This document shows positions 11,890-22,354 of a stretch of 64,000 nt of DNA, piece by piece. The stretch is from positions 91,403 through 155,402 of the forward strand of contig MU619248.1 of assembly GCA_025201805.1 (NCBI GenBank). Direction: 5' to 3'. Every line of letters begins with the position of its first letter. Position 1 is the first letter of the stretch. The translations under genes and the position numbers were made by a program. The notes beneath the pieces are model-generated. The model worked only from the letters and a program-made list of their open reading frames with translations, had not been told where the DNA came from and did no database searches. The stretch is from Parasitella parasitica (taxonomy: Eukaryota > Mucoromycota > Mucoromycetes > Mucorales > Mucoraceae).

Positions 11890-13869
11890 TGGTAGACTTG
11901 TTTGGTGCATCTATTTTGGTTGCTGGTCACTGCCTTTCGCTTCAGCCACCTTTGGAAAGGTTTAGCTCCTTTGCATGTTGTGGTTTACGTTCTGATTTGC
12001 TCATGACACCTAATGATGCTTTTTGCCTCGTTATTGCCTCTCGCTTCTCTCGGTTCCATTTCACATGTGCACTGTTTTCTCTTTTACATTCACTGAACTC
12101 AGAATATCGCTTTTTTTATCTAATGATAATCCAGATCGGCAACTGCTTTGCTTCTCCTTGCATCAATTTTATTATTTTTTAAAATGTCTATCGAACGCGT
12201 CTTCGAACCTATTTATTCTATTCAAGCAGGACATTTGGAATAGGTTAAAAAAAAAGGAAGGCTGTGTCTAGCACAAAAATTCTGCTGTAGCAACTCAAGA
12301 TCAATTAAAAAAAGGGGGAAAACGGCTACCATCTTTCTTCCATCGTCCGTACACCCGCGCATGGTAGTGCATGGAAAAGATATAAAACAATATCCCTTAC
12401 ATAGATTGAATCTTGGCCAATAGATTTGATCCGAAGCATCTGATATAGAAGATTATATATCACCAGCTTTGTTAGGCAATTTGAGGAATGATTCACATTA
12501 CATTATTTATTAGTTATCTGATTATTCTATAACATTCGTACTATTTAAACCTCTTCGCTTATATAATACATAGAAGGATTTCAAGTACAAACAAATAAAA
12601 ATGCATCCTTTCTTCGTTTTGTTAAAAGCAATTGGTGTGACAAAACCATCTGATAACGAAATACATAATTCATTTGATTAAACAAATGTACTACACTTTA
12701 TATTGATCATCTCTATTTCTATTATTATAAAATTTCCTTTTTCCATCTGCTACTAGAACTTTAAAGTACCAAGATCTATGAGATTGCTAATGTTTCATGT
12801 AAACCTAATTCCCTTCTTAGACAGCACATTCAATTATAAAAAAAGAATTGCAATGAAATGTTTCCATTCACTAAGACTGGGTTTCTCCAATGCAAATAGA
12901 TCTTCTTTGAGTCTAATTACAGTAATATAGCTAATTGTGCATATGAACTGCACAAAGCATCTTCGGAAATTGGAGAATGCCTAATAAAATCTGATAAACA
13001 AATTTCCGTCTTTTGGATGCTGTATAGTGTGAAATTTAATGTACCTCGATTTCCATGTGTACAAACATCGAACTCCAATAAAAAAATTTCATTCGCAAAT
13101 GATTTTACAACTTATCTTTTTGTTGTTCCGTCTAGCCAAATGTATGCCAGCTAATTTTAGTGCTGGCACCCCCCTGAATAGCTAGAACTTATTTTCAGGG
13201 GATGAGAGTTATGCCTCCAAGGGTAACTTTGTTTTTTCCAAATTACTTGAATCTGTGCAATTGAGTATTTTAAGAGCATCTATCAGGGTTCCGTCTCTTT
13301 TGATGGACTTGTCATGTCAGATATGCTTAGTACAATACTAATGATCCATATCAAATATCGCATGGTGGCACTAACCAATGTGTATTAGTTCCCGGGTAAA
13401 CTAAACTACTTTACAAAACGAGCCACCAAGTATAGCTGCTGGAAATACAACGATGCACTTTTCAACGGAATTCAAATAAACAATCGACACTGTTACTGTG
13501 TTGTATACTAGGATGATGAAAACGCAGAGTTGTGCGACCTGTATGATCGAGTACAAGAGATACAAATTCACTACAAGATTGACAAGAGATAATCAGATTT
13601 TGCCATTTTTCGATTACTTTGTCGTATTTGGGACAAGTCGAATTGTCGTTTTTTGAAGATAATTATCGGCTATGATGTACGCTCTTTAACTACGAAAATG
13701 TCTACAATAAGGATAGAGAGCCAGTTTTCGATCCGTGTTAATTATAGGTCAACTTACCCGTAAATATGGGGTGTTTTGCTGTTATACAAAACATAGCGTT
13801 GGTCAAGCTATTTTTGTACAAATAAAAATATTGATGTTAGCATATAAAGTAATAGAATCTGTATCAACA
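11890..13869. other. Non-coding stretch downstream of the Fanzor gene
   Basis: About 2 kb without a supported gene. On the minus strand at about 11950-12070 there is a charged open stretch (SKSERKPQHAKELNLSK) that I cannot assign. Two neighbouring inverted repeats lie at 13146-13167 (gccagc/gctggc) and 13171-13201 (cccctgaa/ttcagggg). The part 13741-13869 follows the Fanzor stop directly and has further small inverted repeats, listed separately. I found no terminal inverted repeats or target duplications that would mark the end of a Fanzor-bearing transposon. Confidence 0.5.
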
Positions 13870-13872
13870 TCA
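13793..13872 (-). other. Inverted repeats over and after the Fanzor stop codon
   Basis: Two small perfect inverted repeats lie next to the end of the Fanzor reading frame: tgatgtt (13832-13838) with aacatca (13866-13872), whose right arm overlaps the TGA stop, and atagc (13793-13797) with gctat (13807-13811). In Fanzor and TnpB systems the guide (omega) RNA scaffold overlaps or follows the 3' end of the nuclease gene, so this is where one would be expected. The hairpins are short and this is AT-rich DNA, so an RNA gene is only a suggestion. Confidence 0.25.
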
Positions 13873-16800
13873 GGATAATGTACCCCGTCTAAACTCTTCG
13901 GGCCGGTTGTTGTTGTTGGCAGCCATGTGCAAGAAGATGGAGCGTATATTCAGACTTGCCATATGATCTCTGTTCCATCGAGTGTGATAGATGTTGCAGC
14001 TGAGAACTAGAAAGATCTTAATATTGGTGTTGTCTCGTTCGTTAGCAGTACTTTTCAAGTGGCATCTGGGGCATATTTGGCTTGCCAAGTACTCGTCAAT
14101 CATAACCACATATTTCCTTGAGTTTGGCCGGTTTCGATTGAATGATTTGGTATAATCGAGCAAGGCTTTCCGAAACACCTTTGTTGGGGAAGGCACGTTT
14201 CCACGAAGTCCACTAAACATAGCAGAACCAAACGCCAGAACCAAACGCCACAACAGTTGGCCTTGTAGCCTCACCAGCATTGTCTCTAGGGGACATTGGC
14301 TTCCACTTTTGTTGGTTTGCTTGCACTATATCAGGGCCATCCTCCTGGTATTTTTCACTACCAGTAAATAAACGCTTACACATTTCAGTTAATGCTTTTT
14401 GTTTGTTTCTATAGCCATGGTATTTTAGCTTTTTCAGCACGATCGTGTAGTAGTCTTTGATTGTCTCAAGGTTTCGAAATATGTATCGCAAAGCTTCATT
14501 GAACTGATCCCAGTTACAAGTCCTTGTTGATGGCGTATTAGAAATCAGGCGGCATGCATCAGCATTGGCTTGATCATGTTTGGCTCTTTTAATGATGGCA
14601 GACTTGAATCCAAAAAGTTGATAATATTCGCCTAGAGAAGTTTTGCGTATTCTATGTCTTTGCCTATCCTGACTAGCACCAGTACCAACACCGTCGGAAG
14701 CAATAAAAACATCACGTATCCCAGGATCCAGCCCCCATATGGTAGCAGTATTCAAATCAATTTCGGTTGCAATATCAGCAGGCGTCAAAGCAGCTTCAGC
14801 GGCAAGGGAAGGTCGGTCACAAATAAACTCTAATGCAATACCATCAGTGCGAATAGCGCCAGTAAATCTCTTATCTGATAATGCCTTTCCATCAAGGTCG
14901 TTTCTTGAACGGAAGCCAATACGACTCATATCAAAGAGGCTCCAGCATACATCTTTCATATCTTCATTGGCTGCTACCGATGGCCTTATTCTTGATTATT
15001 TGATTATTCTGTTAATGCCTGAAAGATTTATTTGAATATAATGTCGCTGAAGACTGTATTTTGGCAGAATATTGAAGAGACGAGCACCACGAGGATCAGT
15101 AAATTTTTCAGGTCTGTATTCATTTCTGGAAATAGAAGCTCTTGTCCTAGCTACAAAATCATCGATAGCAGCTTTCTCTTGTGGAAGCAAATCATTGCGT
15201 CTTTGTCTTTGGACTAGGTCAGCTGCAGGACTACGTCTTTGTGTGTTTTCAAGGAACGAATGAGTAACGTATCGTTGGATAGAAGGCTGCTCCATACTTA
15301 TTGAGTCTCTAACATGTGTTTCCAAAGTACTGCAAAATCGTCTTGGTAGTCTTCTGAAGTCAACAATTTCTCCTAGTTGACGATGTACGAATCCCTTTGT
15401 GGCTCTTGTTTGAGATACTGGTTCGCGAATGATGATTTGTTGCTCCATTCTTTCTAAAATGTGGTATAGCCAAGGCAAATACAAGTGAGGCTTAGCATAG
15501 TAATCTGCTTCAGTCAAACTCAAGCCTTGTAATCTTTGACGGCACTCAGTAATAAGATTGTTGATTGAGGTTTGGTGAACGTCGGCAATTTCCAAATTAG
15601 TAGGGTAAACTAACTCTTGATTAGTACAAATAGCATTATATAGTCGCTCAGCTAGGTCGCGTTTGACTCCAGTTGGGAAAGGAAGGTTTGGAAATTCAGT
15701 TGCGTCAGAAAGCCTTGTAAAAAGATAGCGCGCCGTTTTTTGGCTTGAAGTTGGTCCCCATATGATTCTCCATGAGCGTCTCAAAGCTACGCATGACTAT
15801 TGTGATTATTGTGCTATACTGAATGTTAGGAAATTGTCGCTCCCTATTGAAGTCTTCTCCCATGGGATCAGTAAATTCCAAGAAAGCTTCATAGATATCA
15901 GCATCAGCTTTTTTTCCTTGGCCAACAAATAAAGCAGCAACGTTGTATAGCTTCTTGTGAGTCAGTTTTGGTATAGGCTCACTATTTCTCAAAAGTCTTA
16001 GACAGAACCAGTTCAGAAATAATGAAGCTGCATAAGTAACATCACTGAGATGACGGACAACGCGGTGGATCTCCGTAACAAATCTGGGTTTTAGGTCTTG
16101 ATTAAAGTTGTCAGCCCTCAGCATAGTTTCCAATTTGGCTTTGATGACAAACTTTGCTCTTCTTGCTCTTGGACCACGTTCTTCAACCTCTTCTGCTGCG
16201 ACTACAGGGTTTCTTTTGGGTTCAGAGGCAGAAGATTCTTGTCGAGTCTTTCTCTTTGCTTCAGAACGCATTTGTTTCATTCTGACTCTCTCAGACAGAT
16301 GCACTGGAGTACTTGTGGATTCAGTAGGCGTACTTGGAGTGAGACTAATAGCCTTTTCAAACTCTTGTGTCATTTCTGTATTATAGTGGAAGAGTATTTA
16401 GTAAAACTTCAGAAATGTAATTCAATTTCCATTGACATACCTGTGGATTGAGCAGAAGCCTGTACAGGAGACCTAACTGGGGGGGTACTGTGCGATCAGT
16501 GCGAGTTCGAAGAGCAATTGGCTCTTGAAAATCATCATCTTCTTTAAGAGTGGCAACAACAGAAGAGCGAGTAATGCGAGGAGTTGGATGTAAAACAGCA
16601 GAAGAACTAGATTCACCGGATTCAGCTGCAGGCCTTGTTTGCAAAGACAATCTCGTCGCTTCTTCGATTTCACGTTGCTCCCAGATAAAGCGATGGGAGG
16701 TCGACGAACGCCAATTGGAGCTTGGAAGTCATCATACTCTTCATTCTTAAAAAAGTCAGCAGGAATATTTGGAGTAACATCTTTGGCTAAGGTATGATGT

Positions 16801-16989
16801 TATATTTAGTATTTATCATATATTTCGGTTATATATCTACATCCAACATACCCTTTTCCTTTCCTTTTTCTTGACCTAGTTTCTTCAAAATCATTGCTCC
16901 CAGAAGGATCTAAAAGCATATGGTAAGACATATGATATAAATCTATATATTAATCTAAACACTTTACCAGGTTTTCTTTTTGGAGGCAT
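13870..16989 (-). pseudogene. Degenerate Fanzor (eukaryotic TnpB-like RNA-guided nuclease)
   Basis: Remains of a Fanzor nuclease. The C-terminal third carries the active site in order: WGLDPGIRDVF (RuvC-I Asp, about 14730); VVMIDEYLASQICPRCH (RuvC-II Glu plus first zinc Cys pair, about 14060-14110); then LSCNIYHTRWNRDHMASLNI (second zinc pair and RuvC-III Asp, about 13950-14010). A second zinc Cys is replaced by Tyr (SCNIY). Upstream lie a large basic and helical N-terminal region and a MPPKRKP start (16987-16989), with introns at 16910-16967, about 16787-16851 and about 16376-16440. The frame is broken four ways: a 7-C run near 16490 (-1), a 6-A run near 15740 (+1), a TAA at 14996-14998 between in-frame open stretches, and a perfect 13-bp tandem duplication at 14224-14249. 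Spliced and repaired length would be roughly 800 residues, within the Fanzor range. The first two exon joins do not keep phase, so the 5' end is uncertain. Confidence 0.82.
14224..14249 (-). repeat. 13-bp perfect tandem duplication that frameshifts the Fanzor gene
   Basis: The 13-mer agaaccaaacgcc occurs twice in tandem (14224-14236 and 14237-14249). Removing one unit on the minus strand restores a continuous frame reading TVVAFGSAMFSGLRGN, a normal TnpB/Fanzor segment. With both units the upstream frame reads AFGSGVWFCYV and stops. Identity of the two units indicates a recent event. Confidence 0.9.
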
Positions 16990-17421
16990 TCTTGTATAAT
17001 TAAACTGAACTAACAAAAAAAAAGGGCAGAATGAAAAGCCTGTTATGAGCTCTCTTATACAGTATCATAACTTCAAGTGCTACATTCGGTCAGATTTTCC
17101 AGTGATAGGGTTTCCAGATTCATTATTTGATTGGTCTACCAAGTACGTTTATAATTTGAGTTAGAGACAGATGGAAAATTTTTCTTTCTTTCAGCTTCAT
17201 TGTTCAAATTTTGGAGAAATAGATACATAGTTTCAACAATCAGGAAGAGAAGATTTGAACGACTTTGCAAAAAAAAAAAATAGAAAAGAAAAAGAAAAAA
17301 AAGAACCTAATCGAAAAAAGAAGCACACATTACATACAATAAGAGCCTTTTTATAAAAGCAAAATTCCTGTGAAAACTCTGCATTTGAGACTTTCTCCCA
17401 GTTTGCATATCTCTATCAATT
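16990..17421. promoter_or_regulatory. Shared upstream region between Fanzor and TFIIB
   Basis: A 432-bp divergent intergenic region. The TFIIB side has an A-rich tract (17268-17310) and pyrimidine-rich sequence close to the ATG. I see no clear TATA box and no inverted terminal repeat marking a transposon boundary next to the Fanzor start. Confidence 0.4.
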
Positions 17422-18519
17422 ATGACTACAGCTATTCCTTTCCCTTTACGTGTTGATCCTCATCTCAAAGAAGATGGAAAGCCCAAACAATTCCAACCTA
17501 ATCTCAATGTCAAGTTGGTATGTCCTGATTGCAGAGTTGAACCTCCCTCCATTGTGGAGGAATTCGCCTCGGGTGACCTTGTTTGTGGAGATTGCGGGCT
17601 CGTTCTTGGTGATCGTATTATCGATACGAGATCAGAATGGAGAACTTTCGCAAACGATGAAGGCGATGTATGTTGAATAATATTTACTATTAGAAATATT
17701 ATTAACATTAGTATATATGTGAACGTGTAAAACATATAGGATCCTTCTCGTGTTGGTGCTGCAGCAAACCCTTTGCTTGATGGCAATCAATTGGATACAG
17801 TCATTTCTAGAAGAGACGGTGGCTCTGGTACAGCTAAAGACTTGAATAAAGTCCATGGTCGAGCCACTGCCGTCAAAGGCGAGCGTAACCTTGTGCAGGC
17901 TTACAAAGAGATTAGCGCCATGTGTGATTCCATTTCACTTTCTAAAATTGTGAGCGACACAGCAAAGCAGCTTTACAAACGAGTGGAGGATGAGAAATTA
18001 TTGCGTGGTAAATCTAGCGATGCTATTATTGCGGCTTGTATTTTCATTGCTTGTCGTCAAGAGAAAGTTGGCCGTACCTTTAGAGAAATATGCGCTTTGA
18101 CTCGTGTCCCCAAGAAAGAAATTGGTCGATGTTATAAATCACTTCAAGCCAAATTGCAAACAAATACCACCATTATGAACTCTGAAGATTTGATGCTTCG
18201 TTTCTGTTCCAACCTTCAATTGCCCAACTATGTTCAGAAGGCAGGTATTGATTTAGTTAAAAGGGCTAAAGAAGTTGGCACACTTGCAGGCAAGTCTCCC
18301 ATTTCTGTCGCCGCTGCTTGTATCTATCTCGTTTCTTACCTTTATCGCCAACCTAAATCAACTCGTGATATTGCTCATGTTGCTGGTGTATCTGAAGTGA
18401 CCATTAAGAGTGCTTATAAATCACTATATGCTGAAAAGGACAGCCTGGTTGATTTGGATTCTTTGAGAGCTAAACCTAACGGCGAAGGATTGAGCTTTGA
18501 AGATCTTGCGTTACCATAA
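17422..18519 (+). CDS. SUA7: Transcription initiation factor IIB
   Basis: General RNA polymerase II factor that bridges TBP-bound promoters and the polymerase in the nucleus. The N-terminal zinc ribbon is VCPDC (C34, C37) with VCGDC (C55, C58). The B-reader segment [18 protein letters not shown] follows and is split by the only intron (17668-17739, GT-AG). Two cyclin-fold repeats follow: [20 protein letters not shown] with TFREICAL, and [20 protein letters not shown] with [20 protein letters not shown]. The length of about 340 residues equals that of other TFIIB proteins, separating it from the longer BRF1. It is divergently placed from the dead Fanzor gene and appears fully intact. Confidence 0.96.
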
Positions 18520-19656
18520 ATCGGCAATAAGACATGCGTCCGTCAAATGTACCTCAAAAAAACTGAAAAATTGTATATAAAACTTAATAAAAAAAAAAGT
18601 TCTTGTAATTAATTATCTTTATGTGATTCATTGATCTCGGTGATGAATACGCAAGTCTTAATCCAGAGGCTTCTTGAATATTACACTACTTGGGTCTATC
18701 CTGGGTAAATTTGTAGTTTACAGTTTTTTGCCATAAACCATCAGTACACGGGTTGGGCGGATTTGATAGGTGTCAGAATGTATTATGTACTCAAATGAAT
18801 AGTTGGATCGCCCGACTCGACTGACGCGCCCTGATCCAGAGGTACTCGAATCGATCTCGATTCAAAACTGGTGTATTCTAATTTGTATACATTACGCCCG
18901 ATCATCATAAGCAAATTGCACTAGAGACTCGTGTATAAGATTAGTTAATTAATTAGTAATAGACTCGTTTTATATACTCTTCTTTTTTCGCGTTGTAGCA
19001 TAATCTAATGCTTTGATAAGCTTATTTTTTTTTTTTTGGGTGCCAAGTTTCCATGATTGATGATGTATGTACTCCTTTTTTGCATAGTAGAGAGCACATG
19101 CATGTATATATATTGCCCACGACTTGTACGAGAATCTGTATGTGCAAAAAGCAGGAGTTTGCCAACATGGATCATGGCAACATGTACGCATCTGATATAC
19201 TGTTGCTTTTAAATTAAGGAACATCGATGTACTTCATAATAGAACAAACAGTTCATTTCGGCGATTTATAACGCATGACTTGGAATTTATGCGCTCCACG
19301 CATACAGCACTCATGTGTCTACCCAAATCAAGTATATTTATACCCAGTTATTGATAAACCCGAGTCGAAACTTGGCATAAGCAGACGATTTCATCCCTCA
19401 ATGGCAACAAACATCATTGCTCTTTTTAGAATACATCGAGATGTCACTTGGTCTCATGAACCCCTTGGTTCCGCAAAATGTTGCTTCTTTGAATTCATGC
19501 AAGACTCTTAATTAATTAATTATAAATTTTATTCATATAGGTAAATGTCCATTGAAGTATTAAAATGCGCGAGAAGGAGGACTGGGGTAAATGATACAGG
19601 AATTGGTATATTATAGATTGAATGAATAAACGATATATGTGCTACATGCAGGATTT
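18520..19656. other. Intergenic, TFIIB to PH-domain gene
   Basis: About 1.1 kb between convergent 3' ends. An AATAAA-like signal lies near 18588, downstream of TFIIB. Short open frames near 18970-19224 (-) and 19275-19511 (+) match nothing and have no coding bias. I see no gene. Confidence 0.55.
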
Positions 19657-20574
19657 TTATAGACGAAACCTCTTCTTGTACATTAGGTAAGTTGGTGATG
19701 AGCTCTCCAATGAAATTGTGTCGCATTCCTTCTTTTCTTGGTGCTGGACCCCGAGAACTTCTTGAGCTACCAAAGGCACTTGATTGCTGCCAGCATCCTT
19801 GCTTGTATGATTGCTATATCTGTCAATGATCGCAGGGGGAATGGGGAGAGAGCAACCCAATACAGCACCTGTAGGTGACGGTAAGGTGCTTGTAGATGAA
19901 GCTGCGGATAAGGAACAACTGTATAAAGGCAATGAAGGTTGAGGGGAACAGATAAAAGAGGAAGTAGAGGGTTGAGTGACAATAGGAGCCAACTTCTTGT
20001 TTCTACGTGATAATAGGGATTCCTTGGTGGAATCATCTTCTTCGCCCCTAATCATGTTTGTACAACGAAGGGGTAACGTAGGCATTCGATACACTTCAGG
20101 TGAGGTCATTATGACACTATCTACACAGGCAATTGATATGTTTCGATTCGATACGATTGATTTAGTTGGTGATTTCTGGTGCAATAATAAAGGTGACGGT
20201 GCTGGCGAATACTTGATGATTCTGCTTTGAATTGCACAGATCCATGTCTCCATGTCAATTTCAGATTTGCATTCGACAATCCAGGGTTTCAACACATGAT
20301 CCCCTAGTTGCTGTTTTGGTTCGAGACGAAAACAGAAAGGGTGTTGTAAAGTAGATGCAGGGATAACTTGCGCAATTTGACGTAGATTTAGTACTTGCGA
20401 CGCTACCTCTGAATACTCGTCTTTATAAAAACGCAGTTCAGAATCAAGCAGCACAAAATACCTCGAGATCCAGCGAGATCTCCCGAATGGCAAAGACACC
20501 ATCTTCGATAGCCAACCAGCCGTTGGTGAATACAATTGATGCTGTGGTGTAATGACTGTATAGTTTTTATTCAT
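19657..20574 (-). CDS. PH-domain protein
   Basis: Single-exon protein of 305 residues, probably a membrane- or signalling-associated adaptor. Residues 17-125 form a pleckstrin homology domain: AGWLSKM at its start, RYFVLLDSELRFYKDE in strands 3-4, then FCFRLEP and WIVECKSEIDMETWICAIQ, the last being the conserved Trp helix. The rest (about 130-305) is low-complexity and Ser/Pro-rich (PAPSPLLLHQKSPTKS, SAASSTSTLPSPTGA), likely disordered and phosphorylated. The C-terminus YKKRFRL is basic. No second catalytic domain is present, so this is not a Rho-GAP or kinase. The lipid preference cannot be read. Confidence 0.8.
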   Translation of the reverse strand: MNKNYTVITPQHQLYSPTAGWLSKMVSLPFGRSRWISRYFVLLDSELRFYKDEYSEVASQVLNLRQIAQVIPASTLQHPFCFRLEPKQQLGDHVLKPWIVECKSEIDMETWICAIQSRIIKYSPAPSPLLLHQKSPTKSIVSNRNISIACVDSVIMTSPEVYRMPTLPLRCTNMIRGEEDDSTKESLLSRRNKKLAPIVTQPSTSSFICSPQPSLPLYSCSLSAASSTSTLPSPTGAVLGCSLPIPPAIIDRYSNHTSKDAGSNQVPLVAQEVLGVQHQEKKECDTISLESSSPTYLMYKKRFRL

Positions 20575-21658
20575 TTTTATGTATTAAAAGGAGAGTAATT
20601 GGCAGAAAGTTAAGTAAGAGAAAACAAAACAAAAAAAAAGGGAATTGCTTCCAATCAAGCTGCTATTTATACATGAACAGCTAAAATAAAGCTAAATGTT
20701 TTATGGGAATTACGCCTTGAGTATTGGAAACAGTTTCCCCTTATTTCTCGAGGGTCAACATTAGAATGGCAAAAACTTTAAATTGCAATGTTCCTTTATA
20801 ATACAACATCCCATAAGTTTTATATAGACTTTTCCGATATAAATATACTTTTCAGCCGAACACTTGCGAGAAGGCGTAATATGGTTATTCTCATCGGCTT
20901 TCATCTTTTTTTTGTTGGGGGTTTTAAATGTAGCGCCATGTTTGCAACTGTCGCATCCTTCTACCTTTCTTACAAAACGATTGCCCCCTTTATAGTTTCA
21001 ATTGAGAAGCGATCTCCCTTTTGGATGATTAGTAATGTTTTTGGTAGTGATTTGACGGCCGCATCTACTTTGATACAGCTTGTTGAAAAAGAAAGGGAGG
21101 CGCAATAAATCGATAACATGTTCACTTGTCATACCTGCAAGTAATTGAGTAACATGAGCTATAGATGTGATCTACCTGTACCTTTTTTTCATATTGAAAC
21201 AGCGCTTTTACCATGATTCTTACGCTCACATTATTAATGTCATCATATAGGGACATGCCAATAACAACATTCCTAATCAGGTCAGTATAATCATTTTAAA
21301 TCATTGTTATAGACCTCAATACAACAGTTGCGATTTTTACTTGATAATATTATACATTAGTCATCCAATGGCAGTTGGCAAACTTTAATCAAACCATTCT
21401 CTTGAAACTCTGAAACAAGCAATAATACTAATTGGACTAAAAGCGGTTCATTTATCACCATAATGGCAAGAAAAAAAGTGACTACTTGGACTACAACAAT
21501 GGATCCGTCTTAACGCGGGCTATTTCAATTGATGGGACAATTGTCTCTTTCTCTCTTCATTCTTCTTCAATTGCATTAAGTGCCATAGAATCTGCTTGCC
21601 TCATCAGTTTAACAGTAAAAGTGCCAAATATTGTATATATCAACAGCCTCAATCCAAG
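20575..21658. other. Divergent intergenic region
   Basis: About 1.1 kb upstream of both the PH gene and the small acidic-protein gene. A plus-strand open frame at 20788-21108 with hydrophobic segments (VILIGFHLFFVGGF) matches no family; with no visible splice structure I leave it uncalled. A pyrimidine-rich tract at 21545-21570 precedes the plus-strand gene. Confidence 0.5.
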
Positions 21659-22302
21659 ATGAGCTTCCAAGCATTGAATTATCCTAGTATGTATAAAAAG
21701 AATATATGTGTGCAATGTTACAGATTTATGCTAATATATATCACATTTAAAGCGCAACAGCGACAAATACAAACACAAATGGCTAGTAGCTCCTCAGCAA
21801 AACGCAAATTTGAAGACGAATCAGAGCAGGTACTTAATGCTGCGTTCTATTGACGTATTTAATGTACTTAAACCTCGTCTAGTTTCTCAAAGTAAAAAAA
21901 TTGCACTTTTTTGACGATGAACCAAGACAAAAGCATCAATTAATGCAGCATCTGATGCATGTCACCACTCATGCTTCTTTCAATTATACACCCTCGCCTA
22001 ATGCGATTGCCAATTTTGCAAACCAGAGCATGGGGACAAATCCAGCGTTGTTTGGCATGATAACACCACCCGCAGAACATCTGCAGCAGCTGCAGTCGCA
22101 AGAGGAGCATGACATTTCAATGATGGAGGAAGACTACACAGATGAAGATGAATCACTACAAACCCCATCATACATGAATAATTATAATAGTTGCATGGCA
22201 ACTGATGTGGAAGAAGATATAGATGACGGCTACATTGGCCAATTAGAAGGAGGATGGAGTGAAATGTTTAGTTTCATGGACTATCCTCATTATAACAATT
22301 GA
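21659..22302 (+). CDS. Unrecognised small acidic protein
   Basis: Not recognised. Three exons join in phase: MSFQALNYP (from 21659), then TQQRQIQTQMASSSSAKRKF with EDESEQ, then FLKVKKLHFFDDEP onward to the stop at 22302. Both introns have GT-AG ends. The product is about 165 residues, with a basic KRKF motif, Gln-rich parts, an acidic middle (MMEEDYTDEDES) and a distinctive Trp-containing tail GGWSEMFSFMDYPHYNN. The tail looks like a short linear motif or a transcriptional activation segment. It may be nuclear. It ends only 53 bp before the next gene on the same strand. Confidence 0.6.
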
Positions 22303-22354
22303 GATTTGAATAAATTAGACATTAGGCGGGATTAGAATCAAACTGTAGTAATAG

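Noticed and set aside
15736-15746. Programmed -1 ribosomal frameshift at A AAA AAC in the Fanzor gene
   Set aside because: The heptamer matches a classic -1 slippery site, but the downstream frame needs +1, so slippage cannot rejoin the protein; an extra A in the run fits better.
12540-17380. Terminal inverted repeats of a Fanzor-carrying transposon
   Set aside because: I compared both flanks by eye and found no convincing inverted pair or target duplication.
20788-21108. Possible membrane-protein gene
   Set aside because: 106 codons with hydrophobic stretches but no family match and no supporting signals.
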